Assembly: GCF_025751515.1 (NCBI RefSeq)
Contig: NZ_JAOWLE010000007.1
Coordinates: 62,001-126,000 of the forward strand
From: Actibacterium sp. XHP0104
GTDB taxonomy: Bacteria; Pseudomonadota; Alphaproteobacteria; Rhodobacterales; Rhodobacteraceae
Direction: 5' to 3'
DNA length: 64,000 bases
Below, in pieces: positions 17,809 through 26,876 of this stretch (its first letter is position 1; each line of letters starts with the position of its first letter). The notes beneath the pieces are model-generated. The model made no database searches. It saw only the letters and a program-made list of their open reading frames with translations, and was not told the origin of the DNA. A program made the translations under genes and the position numbers.

Positions 17809-20421
17809 ATGACCGAAGACAAAGCCAAGGGCCGCGCCCTTTCCGAGGAAGAACTGCAGGAGCTGGTCGCCGCAAGCGATTCAGGCGCCCGCAACCCCGC
17901 CGGTGCGGTGGGCAAGATGCTGGCCATCGTGGCCGTCATCTGGTCTCTGTTCCAGGTGGTGCTGGCCTCGCCTCTGTCGAACGTGATCCTTCCGGGCGAC
18001 ATCATCAACAACTCGCGCCAGATCCACCTGGCCTTTGCGATCTTCCTGGCCTTCATGGCCTATCCGGCGCTGAAATCCAGCCCGCGTCATTACATCCCCA
18101 TTCAAGATTGGATCTTTGCGCTTTTTGCGACCTTCACGGCGCTCTACGGCTATATCTTCTACGACAAGATCGTCAGTAATGGCGGCCTGGCCGATGACAC
18201 GGACAAGTGGTTCGCGCTGGCCGGTTTGTTGCTGCTGTTCGAGGCCGCGCGCCGGGCGTTAGGGCCGGCGATGGCGATCATTGCTACGGTCTTCCTGGCC
18301 TATGTCTTCTTCGGGTCCAGTGACTGGGTGCCTGATGTGATCCGCTGGAAGGGCGCGTCGCTGAAAAAAGCGATGAGCCATATGTGGACCACCTCCGAGG
18401 GCGTCTTTGGCATTGCGCTGGGGGTTTCGACCAAGTTTGTCTTCCTGTTCGTGCTGTTCGGCGCATTGCTGGATAAGGCCGGGGCGGGGAATTATTTCAT
18501 CAAGATGGCCTTTGGCGCGCTGGGCCACCTGCGCGGCGGCCCGGCCAAGGCGGCGGTCGTCGGTTCGGCCGCGACTGGCCTGATCTCGGGCTCGTCGATT
18601 GCCAACGTCGTGACCACCGGCACATTCACCATCCCGCTGATGAAACGCGTGGGCTTTACCAGCGAGCAGGCGGGTTCGGTCGAGGTGGCCAGTTCGGTCA
18701 ACGGCCAGATCATGCCGCCCGTGATGGGCGCGGCCGCGTTCCTGATGGTCGAATATGTCGGCATTTCCTATGTCGAGGTCATCACCCACGCCTTCCTGCC
18801 CGCCGTAATTTCCTATATCGCCCTGGTCTATATCGTGCACCTCGAGGCCGTTAAGCGGAACATGCCCACCCTGGGCGACCGCGACGTGCATCTGTCGCGG
18901 ACTGTCGTCGGTATGTTCTCGTTCTTCGGGGTGTTCGCCGGGCTGTGCTATGGCTCGCAATTCCCGGTCCAGGCGGCACAGGCCTGGGCGCCGTCTGCTG
19001 CCGGGCTGGTCATGTCGGTGGCAGTGGTTGCGGTTTACGTGGCGCTGCTGTGGTTCGCGGCACGGGTGCCCGACCTGGAACCCGACGATCCCAATGCCGA
19101 GCATGTCGAACTGCCCGTCATCAAGGACATCTACAAGGCGGGCCTCTACTACCTGCTGCCGATCATCGTGCTGGTCTACTTCCTGATGATCGAACAGAAA
19201 TCGCCCGGCCTGTCGGCGTTTTGGGCAACTGCGCTGTTGTTCGTGATCTTGCTGACGCAGCGCCCGCTCAAGTCGATCTTCCGGGGCGAAAGCGATACCG
19301 CGAATGCGTTCATGGGCGGTGTGGCCGATCTGATTTCGGGCCTGATCGACGGTGCGCGCAACATGATTGGTATCGCTCTGGCCACGGCCACTGCGGGTGT
19401 GATCGTGGGCACGGTCACGCTGACCGGTGTGGGGCAGGTGATGGCCGATCTGGTCGAGTTCCTGTCAGGTGGCAATCTGATCCTGATGCTGATTCTGGTG
19501 GGTATACTCTCGCTGATCCTGGGCATGGGCCTGCCGACCACGGCCAACTATATCGTCGTCAGTTCGCTGATGGCCGGCGTGGTGGTCGAACTGGGCGCGC
19601 AAAATGGATTGATCGTGCCGCTGATCGCGGTGCACCTCTTCGTGTTCTATTTCGGCATCATGGCCGACGTGACGCCACCCGTGGGCCTTGCCAGTTTCGC
19701 GGCGGCGGCGGTGTCGGGGGGCGACGCGATCCGCACCGGGTTCATCGCGTTCTTCTACAGCCTGCGCACCGTGGCGCTGCCGTTCATGTTCATCTTCAAC
19801 ACCGATCTGCTGTTGATCGACGTGGGCTGGGCCAAGGGCATTCTGGTGTTCATCATTGCGACGATCGCGATCCTGGTCTTTACCGCTGGCACGATGGGCT
19901 GGTTCCTGACCCGCTCGCGCATCTATGAAAGCGTGGCTTTGGTCGCGATCGCCTTTGTGCTGTTCCGCCCCGATTACGTGATGAACCAGATCCAGCCGCC
20001 CTATCGCGCGATTGCCCCGGTTCAGCTGGAGCAGGCGATGGGCAACGCCAAAGAGGGCCAAATGCTGCGGCTTGTCGTAAGCGGTCCCGATTTCGATACG
20101 GGTGACGTCAAGGACACCACCATCGTGCTGCCGGTCGAAAGCGCGGGGGATGGTGCCGCGCGGTTGAAGGCGCTGGGTCTGAGCGTCCGGCCCGAGGGTG
20201 ACAGCCTGTTGCTGGACGAACCCTTCCCGGGCACGCCCTTCTCCGACACGATGAGCGGGTTTGATTTCTATCTTGATACGCCGGTGACCGTTTCGGCGGT
20301 CAAGGCCCAGGCCGATCAGGCCCCGAAAGAGCTGGTCTTTATTCCTGCGCTGGCCTTCCTGGCGCTGATCGCATTCCTGCAACGGGCGCGGGCCCGCAAA
20401 CTGGAAGGAGTTCCGGCATGA
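17809..20421 (+). CDS. TRAP transporter fused permease (DctQM-type)
   Basis: 870 aa inner-membrane sodium- or proton-driven permease with the small (4 TM) and large (12 TM) TRAP subunits in one chain, as is usual for TAXI systems. Visible: cytoplasmic N terminus (EDKAKGRALSEEELQELV), first helices from about residue 38, the DctM core (GSAATGLISGSSIANVVTTG, GLPTTANYIVVSSL, ADVTPPVGLASFAAAA), and a C-terminal stretch after about residue 720 that resembles DUF3394 (soluble domain, then a last helix LVFIPALAFLALIAFL). The stop overlaps the usp start by ATGA. Confidence 0.93.
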   Translation: MTEDKAKGRALSEEELQELVAASDSGARNPAGAVGKMLAIVAVIWSLFQVVLASPLSNVILPGDIINNSRQIHLAFAIFLAFMAYPALKSSPRHYIPIQDWIFALFATFTALYGYIFYDKIVSNGGLADDTDKWFALAGLLLLFEAARRALGPAMAIIATVFLAYVFFGSSDWVPDVIRWKGASLKKAMSHMWTTSEGVFGIALGVSTKFVFLFVLFGALLDKAGAGNYFIKMAFGALGHLRGGPAKAAVVGSAATGLISGSSIANVVTTGTFTIPLMKRVGFTSEQAGSVEVASSVNGQIMPPVMGAAAFLMVEYVGISYVEVITHAFLPAVISYIALVYIVHLEAVKRNMPTLGDRDVHLSRTVVGMFSFFGVFAGLCYGSQFPVQAAQAWAPSAAGLVMSVAVVAVYVALLWFAARVPDLEPDDPNAEHVELPVIKDIYKAGLYYLLPIIVLVYFLMIEQKSPGLSAFWATALLFVILLTQRPLKSIFRGESDTANAFMGGVADLISGLIDGARNMIGIALATATAGVIVGTVTLTGVGQVMADLVEFLSGGNLILMLILVGILSLILGMGLPTTANYIVVSSLMAGVVVELGAQNGLIVPLIAVHLFVFYFGIMADVTPPVGLASFAAAAVSGGDAIRTGFIAFFYSLRTVALPFMFIFNTDLLLIDVGWAKGILVFIIATIAILVFTAGTMGWFLTRSRIYESVALVAIAFVLFRPDYVMNQIQPPYRAIAPVQLEQAMGNAKEGQMLRLVVSGPDFDTGDVKDTTIVLPVESAGDGAARLKALGLSVRPEGDSLLLDEPFPGTPFSDTMSGFDFYLDTPVTVSAVKAQADQAPKELVFIPALAFLALIAFLQRARARKLEGVPA

Positions 20422-20849
20422 GCACCTCGATCCTGTGCGCCGTCGATATCTCGCATCCCGAGGCAGAGCGGCTGGTTCTGGAAACCGCCGTCAAGCTGGC
20501 CCAGATGGATGGCGCCCGGCTGGATGTCATCACCGTGGTGCCCGATTTCGGCATGAGCGTCGTGGGCCAGTATTTCGACAAGGGTTATCACGACAAGGCC
20601 GTCGCCAAGACCCGCGAGCTGCTGAACAAGTTTGTCACCGACACGATCGGCGCCGACGCGAATGCCCAGGTGCGGCACATCATCGCCACTGGCACGGCCT
20701 ACGAGGAAATCCTGCATGCCGCGCGCGAGGCGGGCACCGACCTGATCGTGATCGGGTCGCACAAGCCCGACCTAAAGGATTACCTGCTGGGCCCGAATGC
20801 CGCGCGGGTGGTGCGCCATTCGGATTGTTCGGTCTACGTGGTGCGCTAG
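20418..20849 (+). CDS. Universal stress protein UspA family
   Basis: 143 aa cytoplasmic nucleotide-binding protein. Visible: ILCAVDISHPE at the N terminus, VIGSHKPDLKDYLLGPNAARVVRHSDCSVYVV at the C terminus (split motif G-x2-G-x9-G-S/T in modified form). It is translationally coupled to the TRAP permease (ATGA). In the ectoine TRAP system TeaABCD, a Usp (TeaD) in the same place binds ATP and modulates transport; the same role is inferred here. Its TAG stop shares four bases (CTAG) with the stop of the convergent lysR gene. Confidence 0.88.
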   Translation: MSTSILCAVDISHPEAERLVLETAVKLAQMDGARLDVITVVPDFGMSVVGQYFDKGYHDKAVAKTRELLNKFVTDTIGADANAQVRHIIATGTAYEEILHAAREAGTDLIVIGSHKPDLKDYLLGPNAARVVRHSDCSVYVVR

Positions 20850-21748
20850 GCCGGCGGCGCCTCGGCCATCTCGGCGACCAGCCAGTCGCGAAAGGCCCTG
20901 ATGGCGGGGCTGGCGCGGGCGCTTTCAGGCAGGATCAGCGAATAGCTGTCTCCGGTTGCGAACCGGCGGGGCGAGGCCAGTTTCAGCCCGCCTTCGGCCA
21001 GCGCCTTGCGTGCGATCAGATCGGGCACAAGGCCCACGCCCAGTCCGCAGGTGGCAGCCTCGATCACCATGTCGAAATGGTCGAACCGGGCGCCGCGCAG
21101 GCTTTGGCGGGGGTCGCATCCGGTATCGCGGAACCAGTCCAGCCACAGGGTGGGGCGGGTCGATTGCTGCAACAGGGGCAGTTCCAGTATCTCTTCGGGC
21201 TGTAATTGGGCGCGCCCGTCCAAAAGCTCGGGCGCAGCGACGATGACCATCTCCTCGGCCAGCAGGCGCTGGGCATGGGTGCCGGGCGGCTCGTGCGTGC
21301 TGCGCATGATCGCCAGGTCGAACGGTTCCTGCGCGAAATCGACCGGGGTCAGCCGGGCCGCGATGTCGAAGGTGGTTTCAGGCCGCTGGCGCGCGAACCG
21401 CGCCAGGCGCGGCACCAGCCAGAACCGGCCGAAACTGGGCAGAACCGCCATGCGCAGGATCTCGGCCTGACCACCAAAGGCGATGACCGCCGCCGAGGCA
21501 TCGTTGAGATCATCCAACAGCCGCTCGGCCCGGTCCAGGAACGCCTGGCCCGCATCCGACAGGATCAGCCGCCGCCGCACCCGGTTGAACAACAGCACCC
21601 CCAGCCGGTTTTCCAGCGCCGCCAGCGACCGCGACACCGCGCTTTGCGTCAGGTTCAGCCGGTCGGCGGCCTGCACGGTGGTGCCCATGCGGGCGCAGGC
21701 GACAAAGGCCTCTAGCTCGGCAATGCTGGGGGTATAGCTTCTTGGCAT
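20846..21748 (-). CDS. LysR family regulator of the glutaryl-CoA dehydrogenase locus
   Basis: 300 aa. N-terminal winged helix-turn-helix ([34 protein letters not shown], split across residues 9-45), then a LysR substrate domain resembling GcvA-type regulators ([13 protein letters not shown] region replaced by [20 protein letters not shown]). Divergent from gcdH with 144 bp between them, so it most likely activates gcdH and the CoA-transferase in response to glutarate or glutaryl-CoA, as GcdR does in pseudomonads. The inducer is an inference. It ends by overlapping the usp stop by 4 nt. Confidence 0.88.
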   Translation of the reverse strand: MPRSYTPSIAELEAFVACARMGTTVQAADRLNLTQSAVSRSLAALENRLGVLLFNRVRRRLILSDAGQAFLDRAERLLDDLNDASAAVIAFGGQAEILRMAVLPSFGRFWLVPRLARFARQRPETTFDIAARLTPVDFAQEPFDLAIMRSTHEPPGTHAQRLLAEEMVIVAAPELLDGRAQLQPEEILELPLLQQSTRPTLWLDWFRDTGCDPRQSLRGARFDHFDMVIEAATCGLGVGLVPDLIARKALAEGGLKLASPRRFATGDSYSLILPESARASPAIRAFRDWLVAEMAEAPPA

Positions 21749-21807
21749 GATATCCGCCTGTTTGGCCTGAATATTTCGCCACTTTATTACAATAACTCAT
21801 CAACTCA

Positions 21808-21825
21808 GCAAATATTATCGTTTGC
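21808..21825. promoter_or_regulatory. Candidate LysR-type operator in the lysR-gcdH spacer
   Basis: GCAAA-N8-TTTGC, an inverted repeat with AT-rich centre in the AT-rich part of the 144-bp divergent spacer. The size fits a LysR-type box; five-base arms make it only suggestive. Confidence 0.3.
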
Positions 21826-21892
21826 TTCATCGCCTTGGGTCGCGCATTTTCGGCCGAAATACAGTTGCCGCCGAATTTCGAAAGGACGATCC

Positions 21893-23107
21893 ATGGCCAC
21901 CAACCTCTCTCCGCAGTCCCGCCCCGATCTGGGAAGTTTCTCCTGGGAAGACCCGTTCCTGCTGGAAGACCAGCTTGCCGAAGACGAGCGTCTGATCCGG
22001 GATTCGGCCTTTGCCTATGCTCAGGAAAAACTGCTGCCGCGCGTGACCGATGCCTTTGCTCGTGAAGAGACCGACCCGGCGATCTTTGCCGAGATGGGCG
22101 AGATGGGCCTGTTGGGCACCACCATCCCCGAGGCATATGGCGGTCTGGGTGCCAGCTATGTGACCTATGGCCTGGTCGCCCGCGAAGTCGAGCGCGTGGA
22201 CTCGGGCTATCGCTCGATGATGTCGGTGCAGTCGTCGCTGGTGATGTACCCGATCTATGCCTACGGCACCGAAGAGCAGCGCAATAAATACCTGCCGAAA
22301 CTGGCCTCGGGCGAATGGATCGGATGTTTCGGTCTGACCGAGCCCGACGCGGGGTCCGATCCGGGCAGCATGAAAACCACGGCCAAGAAGGTCGATGGCG
22401 GCTATGTGCTGAACGGCACAAAGATGTGGATCTCGAACGCGCCGATCGCCGATGTGTTCGTGGTCTGGGCCAAGTCCGACGCCCATGGCGGCAAGATCAA
22501 GGGCTTTGTGCTGGACAAGGGCACCAAGGGCCTGTCCGCCCCCAAGATCGAAGGCAAGCTGTCGCTGCGCGCCTCGATCACCGGCGAGATCGTGATGAAC
22601 AATGTCGAGGTCGGCGAAGATGCGCTGCTGCCCGATGTCGAGGGTCTGAAAGGGCCGTTCGGCTGTCTGAACCGGGCGCGCTATGGCATCGCCTGGGGCG
22701 CGATGGGCGCCGCCGAGGCCTGCTGGCACGCCGCGCGTCAATACGGTCTGGACCGCAAGCAATTCAACCGCCCGCTGGCCAATACCCAGCTGTTCCAGCT
22801 GAAACTGGCCAATATGCAGACCGAGATCACCCTGGGTCTGCAGGCCGCGCTGCGCGTCGGCCGTCTGATGGACGAAGCCAAGGCTGCGCCCGAGATGGTG
22901 TCGCTGATCAAGCGCAACAACTGCGGCAAGGCGCTGGATATCGCCCGCGTCGCCCGTGACATGCATGGCGGCAACGGCATCAGCCAGGATTTCCACGTCA
23001 TCCGTCACATGGTGAACCTGGAAACCGTCAACACCTACGAGGGCACCCACGACGTGCACGCCCTGATCCTGGGCCGCGCCCAGACCGGTCTGCAGGCGTT
23101 TGCGTGA
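21893..23107 (+). CDS. gcdH: Glutaryl-CoA dehydrogenase
   Basis: FAD enzyme that oxidises and decarboxylates glutaryl-CoA to crotonyl-CoA in lysine, tryptophan and glutarate breakdown; electrons go to ETF. 404 aa. Visible: [14 protein letters not shown] with the substrate-binding arginine (Arg107), [14 protein letters not shown] (FAD/substrate region), [17 protein letters not shown], and the catalytic glutamate in NTYEGTHD (Glu383). These features separate it from generic acyl-CoA dehydrogenases. RBS GAAAGGA precedes the ATG. It is directly coupled to the CoA-transferase gene downstream. Confidence 0.95.
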   Translation: MATNLSPQSRPDLGSFSWEDPFLLEDQLAEDERLIRDSAFAYAQEKLLPRVTDAFAREETDPAIFAEMGEMGLLGTTIPEAYGGLGASYVTYGLVAREVERVDSGYRSMMSVQSSLVMYPIYAYGTEEQRNKYLPKLASGEWIGCFGLTEPDAGSDPGSMKTTAKKVDGGYVLNGTKMWISNAPIADVFVVWAKSDAHGGKIKGFVLDKGTKGLSAPKIEGKLSLRASITGEIVMNNVEVGEDALLPDVEGLKGPFGCLNRARYGIAWGAMGAAEACWHAARQYGLDRKQFNRPLANTQLFQLKLANMQTEITLGLQAALRVGRLMDEAKAAPEMVSLIKRNNCGKALDIARVARDMHGGNGISQDFHVIRHMVNLETVNTYEGTHDVHALILGRAQTGLQAFA

Positions 23108-24258
23108 TGACCGAGGCCCCTCTCAAAGGCGTGCGGGTTCTGGAACTGGCGCGGATTCTGGCTGGCCCCTGGGCCGGTCAGGTTCTGGCCGATCTGGGCG
23201 CGCAGGTGATCAAGGTCGAGGCCCCCGAAGGCGATGATACCCGCCGCTGGGGCCCGCCCTTTATCGAACGCGAGGGCGATCGGGCCGCGGCGTATTTTCA
23301 CGCCACCAACCGCGGCAAGCGGTCGGTCACGATCGACTTTCGCACGCCCGAGGGGCAGGAACAGGTGCGCGCCCTGGCGCGTGACGCCGATGTGGTGATC
23401 GAGAATTTCAAGGTCGGGGGCTTGCGCAAATACGGGCTGGATTACGACAGCCTGCGCGAGATCAACCCGCGGCTGGTTTATTGCTCGATCACCGGCTTCG
23501 GTCAGGACGGTCCTTATAGCGACCGCGCGGGCTATGATTTCCTGGTGCAGGGCATGGCCGGCTGGATGGATCTGACCGGCGACCCGGCGGGCGAGCCGCA
23601 AAAGGTGGGCATCGCTTTCGCAGATATTTTCACCGGTCTTTACGCGGTGATCGGAATTCAGGCCGCGCTTGCCGCACGCGAGCGCACTGGACGTGGTCAG
23701 ATGGTTGACATGGCTCTGCTCGATTGTTCGGTGGGGGTACTGGCCAACCAGGGTATGAACTATCTGGCCACGGAAAAACCGCCGCGCCGGCTGGGCAATG
23801 CCCATCCGAACATCGCGCCCTACGAGGTGCTGCCGACCGGCACCGATCCGTTCATTCTGGCCGTGGGCAACGACGCCCAGTTCGGCCGGCTGTGCGGGGT
23901 GCTGGGGCTGAGCGGCGTCGCGGACGACCCGCGTTTTGTCTCGAACGCGACCCGTGTCGCCAACCGCACCGCGCTGCGTGACATTCTGGTATCGGCGCTG
24001 GCGTCGTGGTCGCGCGACGATCTGCTGGCGGCGCTGGAAAAGGCGACCGTTCCGGCGGGGCCGATCAACAGTCTGGATCAGGTCTTTGCCGATCCGCAGG
24101 TGATCGCCCGCGGCATGCGGATCGACGCCGATGGAATCCCCGGGCTAAGGCTGCCTATTCGGTTCTCTGATAGCAGCCTGGCCACCGCCCGCCCCTCTCC
24201 CGTTTTGGGGGAAGGGGATCAAACCCCGGCCGAGGCCCTTTGGGCCATCGGAGAGTAG
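23107..24258 (+). CDS. CaiB/BaiF-family CoA-transferase, probably succinyl-CoA:glutarate CoA-transferase
   Basis: Class III CoA-transferase, 383 aa. Visible: GVRVLELARILAGPWAGQ, DLGAQVIKVE, the conserved NRGKRSV, and the catalytic aspartate in QMVDMALLD (Asp201). The ATG at 23107 shares its A with the gcdH stop (TGATG); a GTG one codon earlier is also possible. Being coupled to gcdH under a LysR regulator, it most likely activates glutarate with succinyl-CoA (SUGCT activity). Family members also move CoA between other acids, so the acceptor is inferred from context. Confidence 0.85.
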   Translation: MTEAPLKGVRVLELARILAGPWAGQVLADLGAQVIKVEAPEGDDTRRWGPPFIEREGDRAAAYFHATNRGKRSVTIDFRTPEGQEQVRALARDADVVIENFKVGGLRKYGLDYDSLREINPRLVYCSITGFGQDGPYSDRAGYDFLVQGMAGWMDLTGDPAGEPQKVGIAFADIFTGLYAVIGIQAALAARERTGRGQMVDMALLDCSVGVLANQGMNYLATEKPPRRLGNAHPNIAPYEVLPTGTDPFILAVGNDAQFGRLCGVLGLSGVADDPRFVSNATRVANRTALRDILVSALASWSRDDLLAALEKATVPAGPINSLDQVFADPQVIARGMRIDADGIPGLRLPIRFSDSSLATARPSPVLGEGDQTPAEALWAIGE

Positions 24259-24266
24259 GCCGGGCC

Positions 24267-24330
24267 GCCCCCGAACCGTTGCATGGCGACTGCGGCAAAC
24301 TTCCGCCATGCAGCAGCGCGGTTCGGGGGC
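24267..24330. terminator. Long inverted repeat between convergent CoA-transferase and cobF
   Basis: GCCCCCGAACCG plus TGCATGGCG on the left (24267-24288) match their inverse on the right (24304-24330) with a 5-6 nt bulge and a 15-nt loop, giving about 21 pairs. It fills the spacer between convergent genes and probably stops transcripts from both sides. No T-run, so it could instead protect mRNA ends. Confidence 0.6.
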
Positions 24331-24349
24331 GGGGGCGACCTTTGCGGGG

Positions 24350-25108
24350 TCAGCCCGCGCTGCGGCGCAACAGGTAGATATCCATGATCCAACCATGGTC
24401 GGCGCGGGCCTTTTGGCGCGTGGCGATGATCTTGTCGGCCACCTCGGCCAGAGGTCCGGCGATGCGGATCTCGTTTTCCATGCCGGCATAGGCCGACCAC
24501 CAGATCCACAGGCCATCGGGGTTCAACGCCTGAAACGCGCCACCCCCGTCCAGCATCACCACTGCCGTATCGACGCCCTGCGGCCAGCCGTTCTCGCGCA
24601 GCTGGCGGCCGGTTGTCACGACAAAGGGCGCGCCGATCTCGTTCAGCGCGATGGCGTGGCCGGCGGTCAGGGCCGCGATCGCGGTTAGGCCGGGGATGAC
24701 CGTGACGGTGACGGGCATCCGGTCGCGCAGCCGGTCGGCGATGCGCAGGGTGCTGTCGTATAGCGCCGGGTCGCCCCAGACCATGAAGGCCGCCGTGCCG
24801 CCCTGGGGCAGGGCCGCGCGGATCGCGGATTGCCAGGTGTCGGCGATGGCGTCGTGCCAGTCATCGACCCCGGCGCGATAGTCGGGATTGGCCGCATCGC
24901 GCACCGGCAGGTCGAATTCATGTATCCGGGGGCCACCCGCGCGCAGGACATCGGTGCAGATCTGGCGGCGCAGGCCGGCCAGGTCGTCCTTGCCCGGGCC
25001 CTTGCGCGGAATAAGGATCACGTCGGCGGCGTTCAGCGCGTCGATGGCTTGCAGGGTCAGGTGCCGGGGATTGCCGGCGCCGATGCCGACCAGGGTCAGG
25101 TTGAACAT
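24350..25108 (-). CDS. cobF: Precorrin-6A synthase (deacetylating) CobF
   Basis: SAM-dependent C1 methyltransferase of the aerobic pathway: methylates precorrin-5 and releases acetate to give precorrin-6A. Diagnostic for aerobic corrin synthesis. 252 aa. Visible: methylase-fold start LTLVGIGAGNPRHLTLQAIDAL, DVILIPRKGPGKDDL, MVWGDPALYDSTLR and VIPGLTAIAALTAGHAI. It follows the CbiM-like gene by 63 bp with a strong hairpin between. Its separation from the main operon but under its own riboswitch keeps it in the same B12 regulon. Confidence 0.95.
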   Translation of the reverse strand: MFNLTLVGIGAGNPRHLTLQAIDALNAADVILIPRKGPGKDDLAGLRRQICTDVLRAGGPRIHEFDLPVRDAANPDYRAGVDDWHDAIADTWQSAIRAALPQGGTAAFMVWGDPALYDSTLRIADRLRDRMPVTVTVIPGLTAIAALTAGHAIALNEIGAPFVVTTGRQLRENGWPQGVDTAVVMLDGGGAFQALNPDGLWIWWSAYAGMENEIRIAGPLAEVADKIIATRQKARADHGWIMDIYLLRRSAG

Positions 25109-25129
25109 GGGGGCTCCGGTGAAACGAAA

Positions 25130-25153
25130 CGCGGCCCCGTTGGCGGGGCCGCG
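25130..25153 (-). terminator. Hairpin between cbiM-like gene and cobF
   Basis: CGCGGCCCCG-TTGG-CGGGGCCGCG: a perfect 10-bp stem. Read on the minus strand it lies between the permease stop and the cobF ATG and is followed by GTTTCGTTTC. Likely a leaky terminator or processing site lowering cobF relative to the transporter. Confidence 0.6.
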
Positions 25154-25171
25154 CTAGGGGTTTGGGCGGGA

Positions 25172-25849
25172 TCAGGCCGCCGCAAAGACGCGCGGGGTCA
25201 GGATGCCGGTACCGGCGCGGCCGCGCAGCGCCTTGGCTGCGGCCAGCGCGGCCAGGTCAGCCAGCGGCTCGATCAGCACGACCAACATGTAGGCGCCGCC
25301 GAAGGACAGGACCGAGGTCATGGTCTCGGCGCCAAAGCCCTGGCCGTAGAAGGCCCAGAAGCCGACCCAGGCCACCACGCCGCCCTGGTAGGCGGTCGAA
25401 AGCGCCAGCGCCTGGCGGTATTTCAGGTCGACATAGGCGGTGCCGGGGGCGATCACGCGCTTGGCCAGCGCGCCCATGGCAAAGAGCGGCACCAGCAGCG
25501 TGGTGATGTTGATGAAATACTGCGGCAGGTCGGCGGGGGCAAAGAACATCCCCTGCAGCAGCAGGCCCATGGCCAGGCCGATTGCGGCCGGTGCCGCGCC
25601 GAACATCAGGAACAGGGTCGAGCCGAGGATGAAGTGTACCTCGGAGACGCCGACCGGAAAGTGCGGCAGGATCTGGAAAAAGCTGAAGACCGCCGCCGTG
25701 GTCACGGCGCTGCGGCCGATCAGGGCGGTGATGCCCGACTGGCGGATGGTGTCGGCGGTCAGTTTCAGGCCGACGGTGGCCGCGCCTGCGGCGGTGGCAT
25801 AGCCAAGCGCCATCTTGGCGCCGGCAACGATACCGGGTTCGATATGCAT
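25172..25849 (-). CDS. CbiM-like energy-coupling-factor transporter permease (cobalt uptake)
   Basis: 225 aa integral membrane protein. Starts MHIEPG, a variant of the CbiM MHIPDG start whose His2 helps coordinate the metal; several helices follow, with FPVGVSEVHFILGSTLFLMFG and FFAPADLPQYFINITTLLVPLFAM. The start at 25849 was chosen because the upstream frame runs into the riboswitch. Expected role: cobalt uptake for corrin synthesis, controlled by the B12 riboswitch just upstream. No CbiN, CbiQ or CbiO gene is adjacent; partners must be elsewhere, or it works alone or with small subunits. Confidence 0.8.
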   Translation of the reverse strand: MHIEPGIVAGAKMALGYATAAGAATVGLKLTADTIRQSGITALIGRSAVTTAAVFSFFQILPHFPVGVSEVHFILGSTLFLMFGAAPAAIGLAMGLLLQGMFFAPADLPQYFINITTLLVPLFAMGALAKRVIAPGTAYVDLKYRQALALSTAYQGGVVAWVGFWAFYGQGFGAETMTSVLSFGGAYMLVVLIEPLADLAALAAAKALRGRAGTGILTPRVFAAA

Positions 25850-25926
25850 AGTCTGTCTCCCTGCCGTCTCACCCGACGGCATTATGGTGGTGAAGCCGGA
25901 CGGGCCGGCGGTGGGTGGGGCGCATG

Positions 25927-26083
25927 CCCCTGACGGCAGGTTTCCTGACTTGCGGGTCTCTGCTTGGCCGGGCCTTCCCAACCCCGATGGGGTCAGTGGC
26001 ATCGTCCGGCCACGCTCTCCGCTTACAGTTGCGGGGGCAGTCACGGATTTGGCGCCTGATGGCTACACCGCACCGTGTTCCCT
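25927..26083 (-). promoter_or_regulatory. Cobalamin riboswitch upstream of cbiM-like gene
   Basis: Read on the minus strand, the elements occur in order: GGTGCGGTGTAGCCATCAGG at the 5' side, the conserved CCGCAACTGTAAGCGG core (inverse at about 26019-26034), GATGCCACTGA, and the B12 box AGTCAGGAAACCTGCC (25935-25950). The 78 nt between the B12 box and the ATG at 25849 form the expression platform. Adenosylcobalamin binding should repress cbiM and cobF. Confidence 0.92.
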
Positions 26084-26128
26084 TTTTCATCCCCGGCGCT
26101 TTGCGCGTTTGGGGAACCGTCTGGTCTT

Positions 26129-26157
26129 GGGTCTCATGTCCTTGGCTGTGGTGTCAA
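26129..26157 (-). promoter_or_regulatory. Possible promoter of the riboswitch-cbiM-cobF transcript
   Basis: A consensus -35 TTGACA (inverse at 26152-26157) overlaps the cobA stop and precedes the riboswitch; no convincing -10 was found at the right spacing. The transcript could also be read-through from the main cob operon. Confidence 0.3.
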
Positions 26158-26876
26158 TCCTCGTCGATCAGGGGTCCGTAAAGAATCATGACCGGGGCGT
26201 TTCCGGCCCGGTTTTCCAGCTGTTGCGCTAGGCTGGCCACGGTGTGCCGGGTCAGGGTCTGGTCGGGCGAAGACACGGCCTCGGCCAAGAGGGCGGGCGT
26301 GTCGGGCGGCAGGCCCGCGCCGATCAGCCGCTCGGCCAGAGCGGCAAAGGTGCGGCGGCCCATATAGACGGCGGTGGTGGCCTGGGCGTCGGCCAGGGCG
26401 GGCAGGTTCAGCCCCTCGGGCAGGGCGCCGGTCACGTCATGGCCGGTGACGAACTGCATCCGCCGCGCGGTCAGGCGACGGGTCAGCGGAATGCCGGCAG
26501 CAGCCGCAGCGGCGGCGGCCGTGGTCACGCCGGGGATCACCTCATAGGCAATGCCGGCGGCGCGCAGGGCGGTGATTTCTTCCTCGAGCCGGCCGAAAAT
26601 GCCCGCGTCCCCCGATTTCAACCGCACCACCCGCGCGCCCGTGGCGGCGTAATCGACCAGCAAGCGGCTGACGTGATCCTGGCGCGGCGACGGGCGGCCC
26701 GCGCGTTTGCCCACGCCCACCAGATCGGCGCCGTCGCGGGCCAGGTCCAGGATTGGCCCCGAGGACAGGTCATCGAACAGGATGGCGTCGGCGGCCTCGA
26801 TCCGCCGCACGGCCTTGACGGTCAGCAGTTCGGGGTCGCCGGGGCCGGAAGAGACGAAACTGACAAGGGCGGTCAT
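26154..26876 (-). CDS. cobA: Uroporphyrinogen-III C-methyltransferase CobA
   Basis: SAM-dependent; makes precorrin-2 from uroporphyrinogen III, the branch point into B12 and siroheme. 240 aa from [11 protein letters not shown]. Visible: SSGPGDPELLTVKAVR, VGVGKRAGRPS, VVRLKSGDAGIFGRLEEE and VIPGVTTAAAAAAAAGIPLT. The start overlaps the cobB stop (ATGA). Last gene of the long minus-strand cob operon. A second enzyme with this activity is CysG at 59280, fused for siroheme and placed with nitrite reductase, so each pathway has its own supply. Confidence 0.95.
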   Translation of the reverse strand: MTALVSFVSSGPGDPELLTVKAVRRIEAADAILFDDLSSGPILDLARDGADLVGVGKRAGRPSPRQDHVSRLLVDYAATGARVVRLKSGDAGIFGRLEEEITALRAAGIAYEVIPGVTTAAAAAAAAGIPLTRRLTARRMQFVTGHDVTGALPEGLNLPALADAQATTAVYMGRRTFAALAERLIGAGLPPDTPALLAEAVSSPDQTLTRHTVASLAQQLENRAGNAPVMILYGPLIDED

